Shown here: positions 27,575 to 35,696 of the stretch, piece after piece
How positions within the stretch are numbered: position 1 is the stretch's first letter
How the letters are laid out: each line of letters begins with the position of its first letter
Source of the DNA: Acidimicrobiia bacterium
Lineage (GTDB): Bacteria; Actinomycetota; Acidimicrobiia; Spongiisociales; JAHEDJ01
NCBI GenBank assembly: GCA_029210695.1
Contig: JARGFH010000019.1
Span: 1 to 62,655 of the forward strand
Reading direction: 5' to 3'
Length of the DNA stretch: 62,655 bases
Notes under the pieces: model-generated
The model's database searches: none
The model's input: the letters and a program-made list of their open reading frames with translations, nothing else
Told to the model about the DNA's origin: nothing
Program-made: the position numbers and the translations under genes

Positions 27575-28021
27575 GTGAAGAACTACAAGACATGGATCAA
27601 GCGTGGGTTGTTGATACTGGTCGGTTTGCTGGTCGTCATCCAGCTCGTTCCGTACGGACGGGATCACACGAATCCGGATTCTGCAATTGTTGAACCTGCC
27701 TGGGACTCACCTGAGACACGGGAACTGGCCGTTCGGGCGTGTTACGACTGCCACAGCAACGAGTCGGAGTGGCCCTGGTATTCAAATGTGGCACCCGTAT
27801 CGTGGCTCGTGCAACACGACGTGGAAGGGGGCCGGGACAAGCTGAACTTCTCTGAGTGGCATTTGCGTCAGGAGGGGGAAGAGGCAGCGGAGACCGTGCG
27901 CGAAGGTTCGATGCCTCCCCCCAGTTATCTCTTCACGCACCCGGACGCACGACTGACCGATGCCGAACTGGATGCCCTCGCCGCCGGCTTGGCCGCCACC
28001 CTGGGTGACGAGGGCGACTGA
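27575..28021 (+). CDS. Membrane-anchored haem-binding domain protein
   Basis: 148 aa. An N-terminal signal anchor (GLLILVGLLVVIQLV) is followed by the haem-binding domain with CYDCH (CxxCH) and SNESEWPWYSNVAPVSWLV. Later GSMPPPSYLFTHPDA supplies a possible Met axial ligand. These features match the Haem_bd family of periplasmic c-type haem proteins. It probably needs a cytochrome c maturation system located elsewhere. The GTG start has no strong ribosome site. Confidence 0.85.
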   Translation: MKNYKTWIKRGLLILVGLLVVIQLVPYGRDHTNPDSAIVEPAWDSPETRELAVRACYDCHSNESEWPWYSNVAPVSWLVQHDVEGGRDKLNFSEWHLRQEGEEAAETVREGSMPPPSYLFTHPDARLTDAELDALAAGLAATLGDEGD

Positions 28022-28127
28022 GGCATCGCGGGCAAGCTGGCATTAGCGCCGGGGTTTGCCGACGTGAACTTCAACCCATCGTGTGATCAGCGGAGCCGCT
28101 TCTCACGGAATCACTCCGCGATGCGCT

Positions 28128-28508
28128 TCACATCGTCGAGATGGCCAGGATGTTCGCTTCGCTGTCTTTGAACCAGGCGGCCGTCGACCCGTCGGGCAAC
28201 GTCAGTACGCCGTCGACCGTCTTGAAGTCGCCCATGTCGTACTCTTCGAACACGACGCCGCGCTCGCGCAGTTGGGCGACGGCATTCGGAACGTCGTCCA
28301 CGGTGAACGTGGCCGCCGTTGCCTGGTTCGTGCCTGCGAAGGTGGATGGGTAGAGCAAGAATCGCGTCCCGCCGCTTTCGTACCAGGCTCCGCCGCCGCC
28401 CTCCTCCACCTCGGTGGGTGTGAGGCCGAGCTTGTCGGCATACCAGGCTTGCGCACGCTCGAAATCGGCTGCGGGCAGCGTCGCGTGCAGTTGGATGTTC
28501 CCGAACAT
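28128..28508 (-). CDS. VOC-superfamily (glyoxalase/dioxygenase fold) protein
   Basis: 126 aa. It shows two beta-alpha-beta-beta-beta modules: HATLPAADFERAQAWYADKLG...GGTRFLLYPS and TFTVDDVPNAVAQLRERGV...DGVLTLPDGSTAAWFKD. Metal ligands typical of glyoxalase I are only partly present. It is a generic VOC protein of unknown substrate, and no operon partners are evident. Confidence 0.82.
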   Translation of the reverse strand: MFGNIQLHATLPAADFERAQAWYADKLGLTPTEVEEGGGGAWYESGGTRFLLYPSTFAGTNQATAATFTVDDVPNAVAQLRERGVVFEEYDMGDFKTVDGVLTLPDGSTAAWFKDSEANILAISTM

Positions 28509-28590
28509 CTGAGTCCCTCCTCGGTCGGGTATTCGCCGAACCTACACCCGCCGAGTCACGTTTGGGCTCCTTAATTCAATTTGCATCCGT

Positions 28591-28642
28591 CGTTTTCGCG
28601 CGGGATTCCCACCGTATAGGGGGAGATCCCCGCGCGAAAACG
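28591..28642. repeat. 52-bp palindromic repeat, copy B
   Basis: Its 13-bp outer arms are identical to those of copy A at 4139-4190: CGTTTTCGCGCGG (28591-28603) and CCGCGCGAAAACG (28630-28642). The left inner arm GATTCCCACC is also identical, and the right inner arm has diverged (AGGGGGAGATCC). It sits 20 bp after the stop of the LLM oxidoreductase, again at the 3' end of a minus-strand gene. Confidence 0.8.
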
Positions 28643-28662
28643 GTCTAATTGGGGCGGCGCGG

Positions 28663-29691
28663 TCAGCTGTTGCGGACCAGGGGGGCCACTTTCGTCCCGA
28701 GCAGTTCGATCGACCGCATGACCTGATGGTGAGGGAGTGTGCCGACGCTGATGTGCAGCATGAAGCGTTTGATTCCCAGCACGTCCCGCAGGTGGATGAT
28801 CTTTCGGGCCACCGTTTCAGGGTCGCCCAAAACCAACGAACCGCCCTCACCGCGCATGATGTCGTAGTGCTGGCGGGTCATCGCTCCCCACCCCCGTTCC
28901 CTGCCCAGCTGCGTCATCGCCACCGCGTAGGACGGATAGAACTCCTCTGCGGCTTGCTCGTTGTCGTCGGCGATGTAGCCGTGGGCATGGACGGCCAGTG
29001 GGGCGGCGGCCGGGTCGTACCCCGACTCGACCAGTGTCCTCCGGTGGAGGTCGGCAAATACGGCAAAGCGGGAGGGGTCCCCGCCGATGATGGCCAGCGC
29101 CACCGGCAATCCGAGCCGCCCGGCTCTGACGATGGAGGCCGGGGTGCCACCGACGGCGACCCAGATCGGCAGCTGTTCATGACGGGGGTAGATCGGCTGG
29201 TCGTCGAGCGGCGGCCGGAACTTGCCGGACCAGGTCACCCGCTCTCGGTCGCGAATCTGCAGCAGCAAGTCGAGCTTCTCGGCGAAGAGTTCGTCGTAGT
29301 CGGAGAGTGAGTAGCCAAAGATCGGGAACGACTCGATGAACGAACCCCGGCCGACCAGCAGTTCGGCTCGCCCGTTCGACACGAGGTCGAGGGTGGCGAA
29401 GTCCTGGTAGGTGCGCACCGGGTCGGCCGACGAGAGGATGATCACCGCCGGGGTCAGCCGGATCTTGCTGGTCCTCCCGGCGGCGGCCGCCAGGACGATG
29501 GCCGGGGCCGAAGCGGCGAAATCCTGCCGGTGGTGCTCGCCGATGCCGTAGACGTCCAGTCCGACCTGTTCGGCCAGTTCGATCTCCTCGAGGACTTGCC
29601 GGAGCCGGTCGCCATGGCTGATGGTCGTTCCCGTCTCCGGGTCCGGGTACGTCTCTGCGAAGGTGGTGAGGCCGAGTTCCATTGGCGGCAT
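28663..29691 (-). CDS. LLM-class flavin-dependent oxidoreductase
   Basis: 342 aa TIM-barrel luciferase-like monooxygenase. The family elements are ELGLTTFAETYPDP, GEHHRQDFAASAP, TSKIRLTPAVIILSSADPVRTYQDFATLDLVSNGR and PIWVAVGGTPAS. It presumably uses reduced FMN or F420; the sequence does not decide. An internal ATG at 29682 is an alternative start. It appears monocistronic and is followed by palindromic repeat copy B. Confidence 0.87.
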   Translation of the reverse strand: MPPMELGLTTFAETYPDPETGTTISHGDRLRQVLEEIELAEQVGLDVYGIGEHHRQDFAASAPAIVLAAAAGRTSKIRLTPAVIILSSADPVRTYQDFATLDLVSNGRAELLVGRGSFIESFPIFGYSLSDYDELFAEKLDLLLQIRDRERVTWSGKFRPPLDDQPIYPRHEQLPIWVAVGGTPASIVRAGRLGLPVALAIIGGDPSRFAVFADLHRRTLVESGYDPAAAPLAVHAHGYIADDNEQAAEEFYPSYAVAMTQLGRERGWGAMTRQHYDIMRGEGGSLVLGDPETVARKIIHLRDVLGIKRFMLHISVGTLPHHQVMRSIELLGTKVAPLVRNS

Positions 29692-29801
29692 TATCGCCGA
29701 CCGGCGCGTCTACCCCGGAGGGGTAGCGGGCGTGCCGGCCGCGGCGGCCACCCTGCAGTCGCACCCGGCAGAGGACTCACGAGGCGGTATCGTTCCCCGC
29801 C

Positions 29802-30143
29802 ATGTCTAACCACGCCGCCCTCGGACCCGCGTTCGATGCTCTCGACAACTGCGAGGCTGCCCTTCGCAAACTCGACGCGGCCTGTTGCGAGCCCGGACGC
29901 AGCCCCAGGATGAAGGCCCTCGCCCACACGTTGACCGAGGCACGGGCCGGGCTGCACCGGACGGACGACGATCCTGCCGCGGCGGACGTGGCGCTTGTCC
30001 ATCTCGAAGACGCCGGTGCCCAGGTGGGGCGCCTGCAAGTCGGGTGCTGCACTCCAGATCGCCTGCCGTTGTACGCCGGTCTCCTGGAGGGCCTGGCCAC
30101 GGCGCAGCTCACCCTCAACCGGGTCCGCGGGCAGGGGCACTAG
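29802..30143 (+). CDS. Small Cys-containing helical protein
   Basis: 113 aa, mostly helical. Cysteines occur at NCEAAL, ACCEPGR and GCCTPDR, so a disulfide or metal site is possible. The sequence has an internal similarity: LDNCEAALRKLDAACCEPGR...LAHTLTEA against LEDAGAQVGRLQVGCCTPDRLPLYAGLLEGLATA, suggesting two related halves. I do not recognise a family. It is divergent from the LLM oxidoreductase. Confidence 0.55.
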   Translation: MSNHAALGPAFDALDNCEAALRKLDAACCEPGRSPRMKALAHTLTEARAGLHRTDDDPAAADVALVHLEDAGAQVGRLQVGCCTPDRLPLYAGLLEGLATAQLTLNRVRGQGH

Positions 30144-30179
30144 CCGTTTCGGACGCCGGCCGCCGTAATGTCCGCGGCC

Positions 30180-31178
30180 TCAGCCCTTCTCATCGGTCTG
30201 CAGCGCCAGCAGACGCTCCAGGTCTCCGTGCAATTCCAACCCGGCATTGCGACCGGTGCCGGCGAAGATCACCGATCCCGCCTCATTGGTGAGGTTGACC
30301 GTCACGCGGGACAGCATCGTTTCTCCAACCCGGTCGCTCATGTCGGTGCGAGTCGGCCCGTACAGCAGGCCGCCGGATGCGCGATCGGCTCGAATGGTGA
30401 GCCGTTTGATCCGGTCGGCGACCGTCCACTCGACGGTCTCATCGGTGAAGTGCAGGTCGACGGTCTTGGCCCCCGTGTAGGTGGCGAACTGGTGCAGCAC
30501 ACCTTCGTGGTGGAGTCCGATGATGAATCCGGGAAACGCCGAAAACAGCCAGGGGATGATGGCGATAGATCCCACGAAGCTGGTCCCCGGTTGCTCGAAG
30601 TGGTTGGACTGCATCCACACGTATCCGGCCGGGAACGCCTTGCCCCAATCCTTCTCGCCGTACCCGCGTCCACCGTCGAAATCGATCGATCGGCCGTCGA
30701 TGGCAAGCGTGCCGGCCAGCGAATGGTCGAAACTCACCAGGCCGTGATTGCACTCCATGCGCGGTGCCCACCCGTAGGGGCCCATGATGCCGAGGCGCGT
30801 GAGACTCACCGGCCACGGACGGGGCGTTCCCAGGCGAACCTCACCCTTGACCACCCGGTCGCCGTCCGCGATGTCGAGCACTACGCCCTCGCTCGAAAAA
30901 CGGCTCGGACCGATCTCGACCTCGAACCGGTCGGTGGCCGCCCGGAATTCATCGGCCGGATAACGGTGGTAGGTCGCCTGGCCGGTCGTGCCGTCGAGGA
31001 TCTGGATGAAGGCGTGATGGCGGTCCGGATCCTTGCTGAGGAAGATGCCGGGAATCACCGCATAGCGGTGGGTCTCGGTGGCGTCGACCAGTTTGAAGTA
31101 CCAGCCTTCGAAGAAGGGCGGGCGCCGCCGGTGGCCGTGGTAGCGCTCGGGATGGAACAGGGTTGGGGAGAACGACAT
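30180..31178 (-). CDS. Tocopherol cyclase-like protein
   Basis: 332 aa. It begins LFHPERYHG...FFEGWYFKLVD and later has the family block GRGYGEKDWGKAFPAGYVWMQSNHF, both characteristic of the tocopherol cyclase family. Tocopherol synthesis itself is unlikely here. Family members in actinomycetes are uncharacterised and probably bind a lipid or isoprenoid in the lipocalin-like barrel. It is monocistronic, 106 bp from the giant cyclase gene. Confidence 0.82.
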   Translation of the reverse strand: MSFSPTLFHPERYHGHRRRPPFFEGWYFKLVDATETHRYAVIPGIFLSKDPDRHHAFIQILDGTTGQATYHRYPADEFRAATDRFEVEIGPSRFSSEGVVLDIADGDRVVKGEVRLGTPRPWPVSLTRLGIMGPYGWAPRMECNHGLVSFDHSLAGTLAIDGRSIDFDGGRGYGEKDWGKAFPAGYVWMQSNHFEQPGTSFVGSIAIIPWLFSAFPGFIIGLHHEGVLHQFATYTGAKTVDLHFTDETVEWTVADRIKRLTIRADRASGGLLYGPTRTDMSDRVGETMLSRVTVNLTNEAGSVIFAGTGRNAGLELHGDLERLLALQTDEKG

Positions 31179-31283
31179 GGGATCCTCAGGCGGGGGCCGG
31201 GATGGTACCCGGGACTAGCGGCTTCCTGTCGGCATGATCAGCGTTGAGCCCTGATCGTCCCGGCGCCCGGGCTGTGGCTCCGA

Positions 31284-34200
31284 CTAGGCAAGCGGAATGT
31301 CTGGGGTGCGGACGATGCCCATCCGCCGGAACGCGGCGATGGCGGCGTCGGCATGATCCTGATCGTGGCTCACATAGGCAAGTGCCTGGCGGGTGAGGGC
31401 CTCTTCATACGGCGCCTCGGCCTCATTCGCTTTCTCCAGGCTGGTCCGGAACGCCGACTCGGCCTCGGTCCGTTCCGCCTGCTGCCAGTGTGCGTAGCCG
31501 AGGATCCGGTAGAGGGCTGCTTCGAGAATGGCCACGCCGACGGTATCCCCAGCAATCGCCAGGAGCTCCCGGGTCCTTGTTTCCACTCCGGCATCGCCGG
31601 TCATGAGGAGGTTCTCCGCTCTTCGTACCTCGGTTTCGAGCACGAAGGCGGCCGCTCCGATCGCCTGGAATCCGTCCACCGCCTCCGCCAGCCATTTCTC
31701 GGCCTCGTCGTGGTTCTTCGATCGGGCCTCGACCCGGCCCAGGTTGGAGGAGGCGAGGGCGATCCCGACTCCGTAGCGGGCGCCCTGCCAGATCCGCAGA
31801 GCCTCGGTGAAGCAGCGGCGGGCGTCGTCCCACCTGCCTTGATCCGAATAGATCTCGCCCAGGTTGTTCGTCTGGGTGGCGGCCCCGACGATGTCGCCGC
31901 ACGTCTCCCTGGCTTCCTTGCTCTGCGTCCAGTATTCGAGTGCCTGATCCCATTCACCGCGGTAGTAGGAGTTCATCCCGAGGTTGTTGAGCACGTTGGC
32001 CCGCCCGATCAGATCACGGACCTCGTCGAAGGCGGCCAGTGCTCGCCGGCCTTCCTCCTCGCTTCTGGGATCGGCCAGATGGGCGTAGGCGATACAGAGG
32101 AGGTAACGGGCGTGGGCTTCCTTGTCTGGGGGAAGACCCGGCAAGTCGAGGGCTTGATGACAGCGGCGGACGCAATGGTGATAGTGCCCCTGGCGATACC
32201 GTACGCCGGCGTAGGCCAGGATCAGTTCTGCCATCTCGGCGGTGACCGCCGGCCCCGGGGTGGCCGCCTCAAGGTTCCGCATGCCCCGGGTCAGCCAGCG
32301 CAACGCCACGCTGTAGTTGCCGCTCCGTTCCCGGAGCAGACCCTGCCGGCCCAGGATTCGTCCCTGCACGACCCGGTCATTGGGGATTCGCTTCCTCGTC
32401 GCCGCAAAGGCGTCGTCGGCCTCGTCGTAGAGGCCGGCCAGTTCTGAAGCCGTCCCGAGCGCCTCCGAGACTCTCGCCAACTCGGAGACCGCCAGTCCCT
32501 CGACCCGACGGGCCGAGTCGAGCGCCTGCCGGTAGAGACCGGCTGCGTCGACGTGGGCATAATCCTCGCTGGCGTTGTCGCCTGCGATCACCGAGTATCG
32601 CCACGCCCTGGTGTGTTCCCCGGCCAGCGCGAAATGGCGAGAGAGGAGTTCGGCGCTTTCCTCTCCGAAGCGCTGCTCGAGCACTTCACCGACTCGCAGA
32701 TGCAGTTCCGCACGCAGGTGGAACGGCAAGCCTGCGTAGGCGACGTCCTGAAAGAGATTCTGTCGGAATCGAACGTCGCCGTCCCGAGTCGTCTCGACGT
32801 ACTCGGCCAGCTGCTGCCAGATGTCCGCTCGTCCGGCCTCCGGAACAGCATCTCCGATGCTGGCGGTGAGGATCCCGGGTTCGAACTGCCTACCGAGGAC
32901 AGAGGCATAGCGCAGCACCTTGCGGATGCCGGGTTCGAGCCGATCGATGCGAGCGTTGATGAGATCCTCGACGTTGGCCGGCAGCTCACCGCCTTCGATC
33001 GCCGCTTCAACGAGGCTGATCAAGAACATGGGACTGCCCCCCGATCGCTCCACGGCTTCCACCAGCCGGTGATGCGGTACCGGGCGATCCGCCGCCACGG
33101 CTCTGGCCAGTTCGAGGCCTTCGTCTGACGAGAGGGCGCCGAGTTCTATCCGCACGGCGGGTGAGTCGTCGCCTTCCGGAAGAGACCGCCCGGCCAGGCA
33201 GATAAGCCAGGGGAACTGATCGTTGGCGGCCAGCTCGATTGTCTCCCGGGAGCTGTCGTCGAGCCACTGGGCGTTGTCGAACACGATGGCAGCCGGGGCG
33301 GGGAGCAGGGCGGCGAGCAGCTCCAAAGCTGCCTGCTGGGTCCGTTCCTTGCGGAAGCGATTATCAAGCGAGTTCGCCTCGGGGGTCTCGGCAACGGTGG
33401 CTGCTATTGGAATGGCGACGAGCGGCAGCCACGGCAAGAGATCGGGGGCTTTGCTGGCGACACCGTCGCGCAGAGCGGTGCCGGCCGAGTGCGTGTCTGC
33501 GTCGTCGGAGATGCCGAGGAGGCTCCGCAGCAGCGTCCTGAGTGAGAAGTAGGGGGTCGATGCTTCGTAGCGTTCACACCCGACCTTGAACCACGCGCCC
33601 GGATCGGTGCGGGAGCGGGCCTCGCCGAGCAGGCGCGACTTGCCGACACCGGCCGGCCCGACGATCTCGAGCAGCCGGGCACCGCTCGCCGCCGCCTCGA
33701 ATTCCGCGATCACCTCTTCCAGCGGTTCGAGGCGGCCGGCGAAGGGGAGTTCGGTTCTGGTCTCGAGTTCGCGGGTGCCGCGGATCGGCCCGACCGCGAC
33801 TGCCTTGACCGGGGCCGCCTTTCCCTTGACCAGAAACGGCTCTACCGGTTCGGTGTTGAAAAGCGTTTCGGATCGTTCCAGAACTCCGGTTTCGGCGAGG
33901 ATCTGACCGGGCTCTGCCCGCCCCATGATGCGGGCGGCGAGGTTGACGGCATCCCCGATGACCGTGTAGGCGGCCCGGGTTCTGCTGCCGACGTCACCGG
34001 CGAAGAGCGTCCCGGTGTTGACCCCGATCTTCAGCCGGAGGGGAGGACTCGCCTCAACGATGGAGCGCAGCGCCCGGAGGAGGCGTTCGGTGTCGTTGTC
34101 GGTGGTCGACGGAGCACCTGCGATGAGAATCACCTTCCCGCCGTCTGCGTCGATGTCCGAGGCGAAGAAGGTGACGCCGAACTCGTCTGCGGCTGCCTGA

Positions 34201-35018
34201 ATGATGCGCACCGTTCCGTCGAGGTCCTCCCAGACGGCGTCCAGGCCCCTGGCGGCGATCATCCCATCGAGGCCCTTGAACTTGAGGAAAGCTACGACCG
34301 CCCGGCGATGCTCGCCTTCCCCGGCCGGGGTCCCCACGACCGGGCGGAGGGCGGTCGGCTGAAAGCCACCCAGGTCGGTGTTGGTGGTGGTGACGGGCCG
34401 CTCCAGAGGCGGGGCGATCGGAGAGCGGATCAGGAGGTTGCGTCCATCCGAGGTCGTGTCGAGGAGGGCAGCGTCCAAGAGCGTGCCGGCAGCCCTGCTG
34501 ACCACAATCTCGCCGGCCGCGGCGCTGCTCTCCGCATTGACGGTGGCAGAAGCATCGGGCCCAGCGACGATGAGTTCACGATGGCGGTCGCCGACCAGGA
34601 ACAGGTCGAAGCAACCGGTGTGCACGCCGACGGTCATGTTGAGGACGACCCGGCCGGTGCCGGTGTCGATCCTTCCGACCGTCTGCAGTCGCTGCTTCAT
34701 CTCGAAGGCGGCCGCCGCTCCCCGTTCGACGTCGTCGGGTCCGGTGAAAAGGAGCAGCAGTGCGTCGCCCCCGAACTTGAGCAGGTCGCCGCCCCGGCCG
34801 ATGGCGATGTCGAGCAGTTCAGAGAAGACGCTGGTGAGGGCCGCCGCCACCTCTTCGGAGCCCACCCGGCCCTTCTTGGCCAGGCGCTCGGAGAGTGCGG
34901 TGAATCCGGAGATGTCACAGAACACCATGGTGCCCGGCATGCATTGATGGCGGACACCATCGGGCCACGAAGAGAGCAAACGTGGCGTGTAGCGCTGGAA
35001 GTTCAGTGTCGCGACCAT
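31284..35018 (-). CDS. Soluble-adenylyl-cyclase-like protein: C1-C2-NTPase-TPR
   Basis: 1244 aa. The C1 cyclase domain (residues 25-200) has metal Asp35 in FCDISGFTALSE and KFGGD with Lys81 and Asp85. The C2 domain (235-410) lost those Asp residues (AFLKFKGLD) but keeps the transition-state pair Asn359/Arg363 in VIGDAVNLAARIM. C1 lacks that pair (PDASATVNAES). The two domains thus complement each other, as in metazoan tmAC and human sAC (ADCY10). A P-loop NTPase follows (GPAGVGKSRLL, 454-464) with IVFDNAQWLDDSS, then TPR repeats from about 870. The start has GAGGAACCCGG upstream. Confidence 0.9.
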   Translation of the reverse strand: MVATLNFQRYTPRLLSSWPDGVRHQCMPGTMVFCDISGFTALSERLAKKGRVGSEEVAAALTSVFSELLDIAIGRGGDLLKFGGDALLLLFTGPDDVERGAAAAFEMKQRLQTVGRIDTGTGRVVLNMTVGVHTGCFDLFLVGDRHRELIVAGPDASATVNAESSAAAGEIVVSRAAGTLLDAALLDTTSDGRNLLIRSPIAPPLERPVTTTNTDLGGFQPTALRPVVGTPAGEGEHRRAVVAFLKFKGLDGMIAARGLDAVWEDLDGTVRIIQAAADEFGVTFFASDIDADGGKVILIAGAPSTTDNDTERLLRALRSIVEASPPLRLKIGVNTGTLFAGDVGSRTRAAYTVIGDAVNLAARIMGRAEPGQILAETGVLERSETLFNTEPVEPFLVKGKAAPVKAVAVGPIRGTRELETRTELPFAGRLEPLEEVIAEFEAAASGARLLEIVGPAGVGKSRLLGEARSRTDPGAWFKVGCERYEASTPYFSLRTLLRSLLGISDDADTHSAGTALRDGVASKAPDLLPWLPLVAIPIAATVAETPEANSLDNRFRKERTQQAALELLAALLPAPAAIVFDNAQWLDDSSRETIELAANDQFPWLICLAGRSLPEGDDSPAVRIELGALSSDEGLELARAVAADRPVPHHRLVEAVERSGGSPMFLISLVEAAIEGGELPANVEDLINARIDRLEPGIRKVLRYASVLGRQFEPGILTASIGDAVPEAGRADIWQQLAEYVETTRDGDVRFRQNLFQDVAYAGLPFHLRAELHLRVGEVLEQRFGEESAELLSRHFALAGEHTRAWRYSVIAGDNASEDYAHVDAAGLYRQALDSARRVEGLAVSELARVSEALGTASELAGLYDEADDAFAATRKRIPNDRVVQGRILGRQGLLRERSGNYSVALRWLTRGMRNLEAATPGPAVTAEMAELILAYAGVRYRQGHYHHCVRRCHQALDLPGLPPDKEAHARYLLCIAYAHLADPRSEEEGRRALAAFDEVRDLIGRANVLNNLGMNSYYRGEWDQALEYWTQSKEARETCGDIVGAATQTNNLGEIYSDQGRWDDARRCFTEALRIWQGARYGVGIALASSNLGRVEARSKNHDEAEKWLAEAVDGFQAIGAAAFVLETEVRRAENLLMTGDAGVETRTRELLAIAGDTVGVAILEAALYRILGYAHWQQAERTEAESAFRTSLEKANEAEAPYEEALTRQALAYVSHDQDHADAAIAAFRRMGIVRTPDIPLA

Positions 35019-35045
35019 CCGGGTTCCTCGGGGCGTCAGAGCGTA

Positions 35046-35064
35046 CCTGCAATATTCTTGCAGG
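35046..35064. promoter_or_regulatory. Inverted repeat upstream of the sAC-like gene
   Basis: Perfect 7-bp arms CCTGCAA and TTGCAGG surround TATTC, ending 28 bp before the cyclase ATG at 35018 on the minus strand. The position fits a protein-binding operator or 5'-leader hairpin for the cyclase gene. The opposite strand leads into the beta-helix gene at 35157. Confidence 0.35.
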
Positions 35065-35156
35065 ATCTGCTGGACACCTGGATTCCGTTTGCGGTAGGGT
35101 CTAAAGACCTTTTCTTGGCGGGATGGGTTATAAATCTAGTTCGGGAGGCGGGGATC

Positions 35157-35558
35157 GTGCGGAGTACGGGAAATCGTTGGGCTTCGATCGGGATTTCGTT
35201 CCTAATGGTGGTCGGATTGTTGGCTGCGCCTTTGTCGCCGCTGGCGGACACTGCAGCTGAAGCGCAATTCTCGACCGAATTCACAGTTTGCGATATATGT
35301 GAATTCCCGACGATTCAAGCCGCGATCAACGCAGCCGATCCGGGCGACGTGATAACGGTCGATGAGGGCACATATGTTGAGAACCTCTCCATCACCAAGA
35401 ACATAACGATTGTCGGCTCCGGAGCGAGCTCGACCATCGTTGATGGATCGGGAGGAAGTTCGTCCAATGGAACGGTGAGCGTTCCAACAGGCCCAGGACT
35501 AGGTGTAAGCGTCGATGAGGCGTCGCTCGGCGAGCCCGTATTCGAGCTTCGAGCATAA
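35157..35558 (+). CDS. Truncated secreted beta-helix (pectate-lyase-fold) protein
   Basis: 133 aa. A signal peptide (ISFLMVVGLLAAPLSPLADTAAEAQ) is followed by the first rung of a parallel beta-helix: FPTIQAAINAADPGDVITVDEGTYVENLSITKNITIVG. The sequence then stops after only one or two repeats, whereas family members have hundreds of residues. It is less GC-rich than its surroundings and has TATAAA at 35129-35134. It is probably a 5' fragment left by a deletion; 35559-35696 contains no continuation. Confidence 0.6.
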   Translation: MRSTGNRWASIGISFLMVVGLLAAPLSPLADTAAEAQFSTEFTVCDICEFPTIQAAINAADPGDVITVDEGTYVENLSITKNITIVGSGASSTIVDGSGGSSSNGTVSVPTGPGLGVSVDEASLGEPVFELRA

Positions 35559-35696
35559 GGTTATGGGCTCCGTCTTGCTTCTGAGGCTTCGAGCTGTGGC
35601 GTTAATCCACCAACTAGCTCTGGATCGAGGGCGTCGGCGGATCATCTGTACGTCGGGCGGGTATTCGCGGAGTGGCCGGTTGCTCGTCGGGTCCGG

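Noticed and set aside
30168-31247. 359-aa plus-strand ORF opposite the tocopherol-cyclase-like gene
   Set aside because: Antisense shadow; the minus frame has conserved family blocks across the same region.
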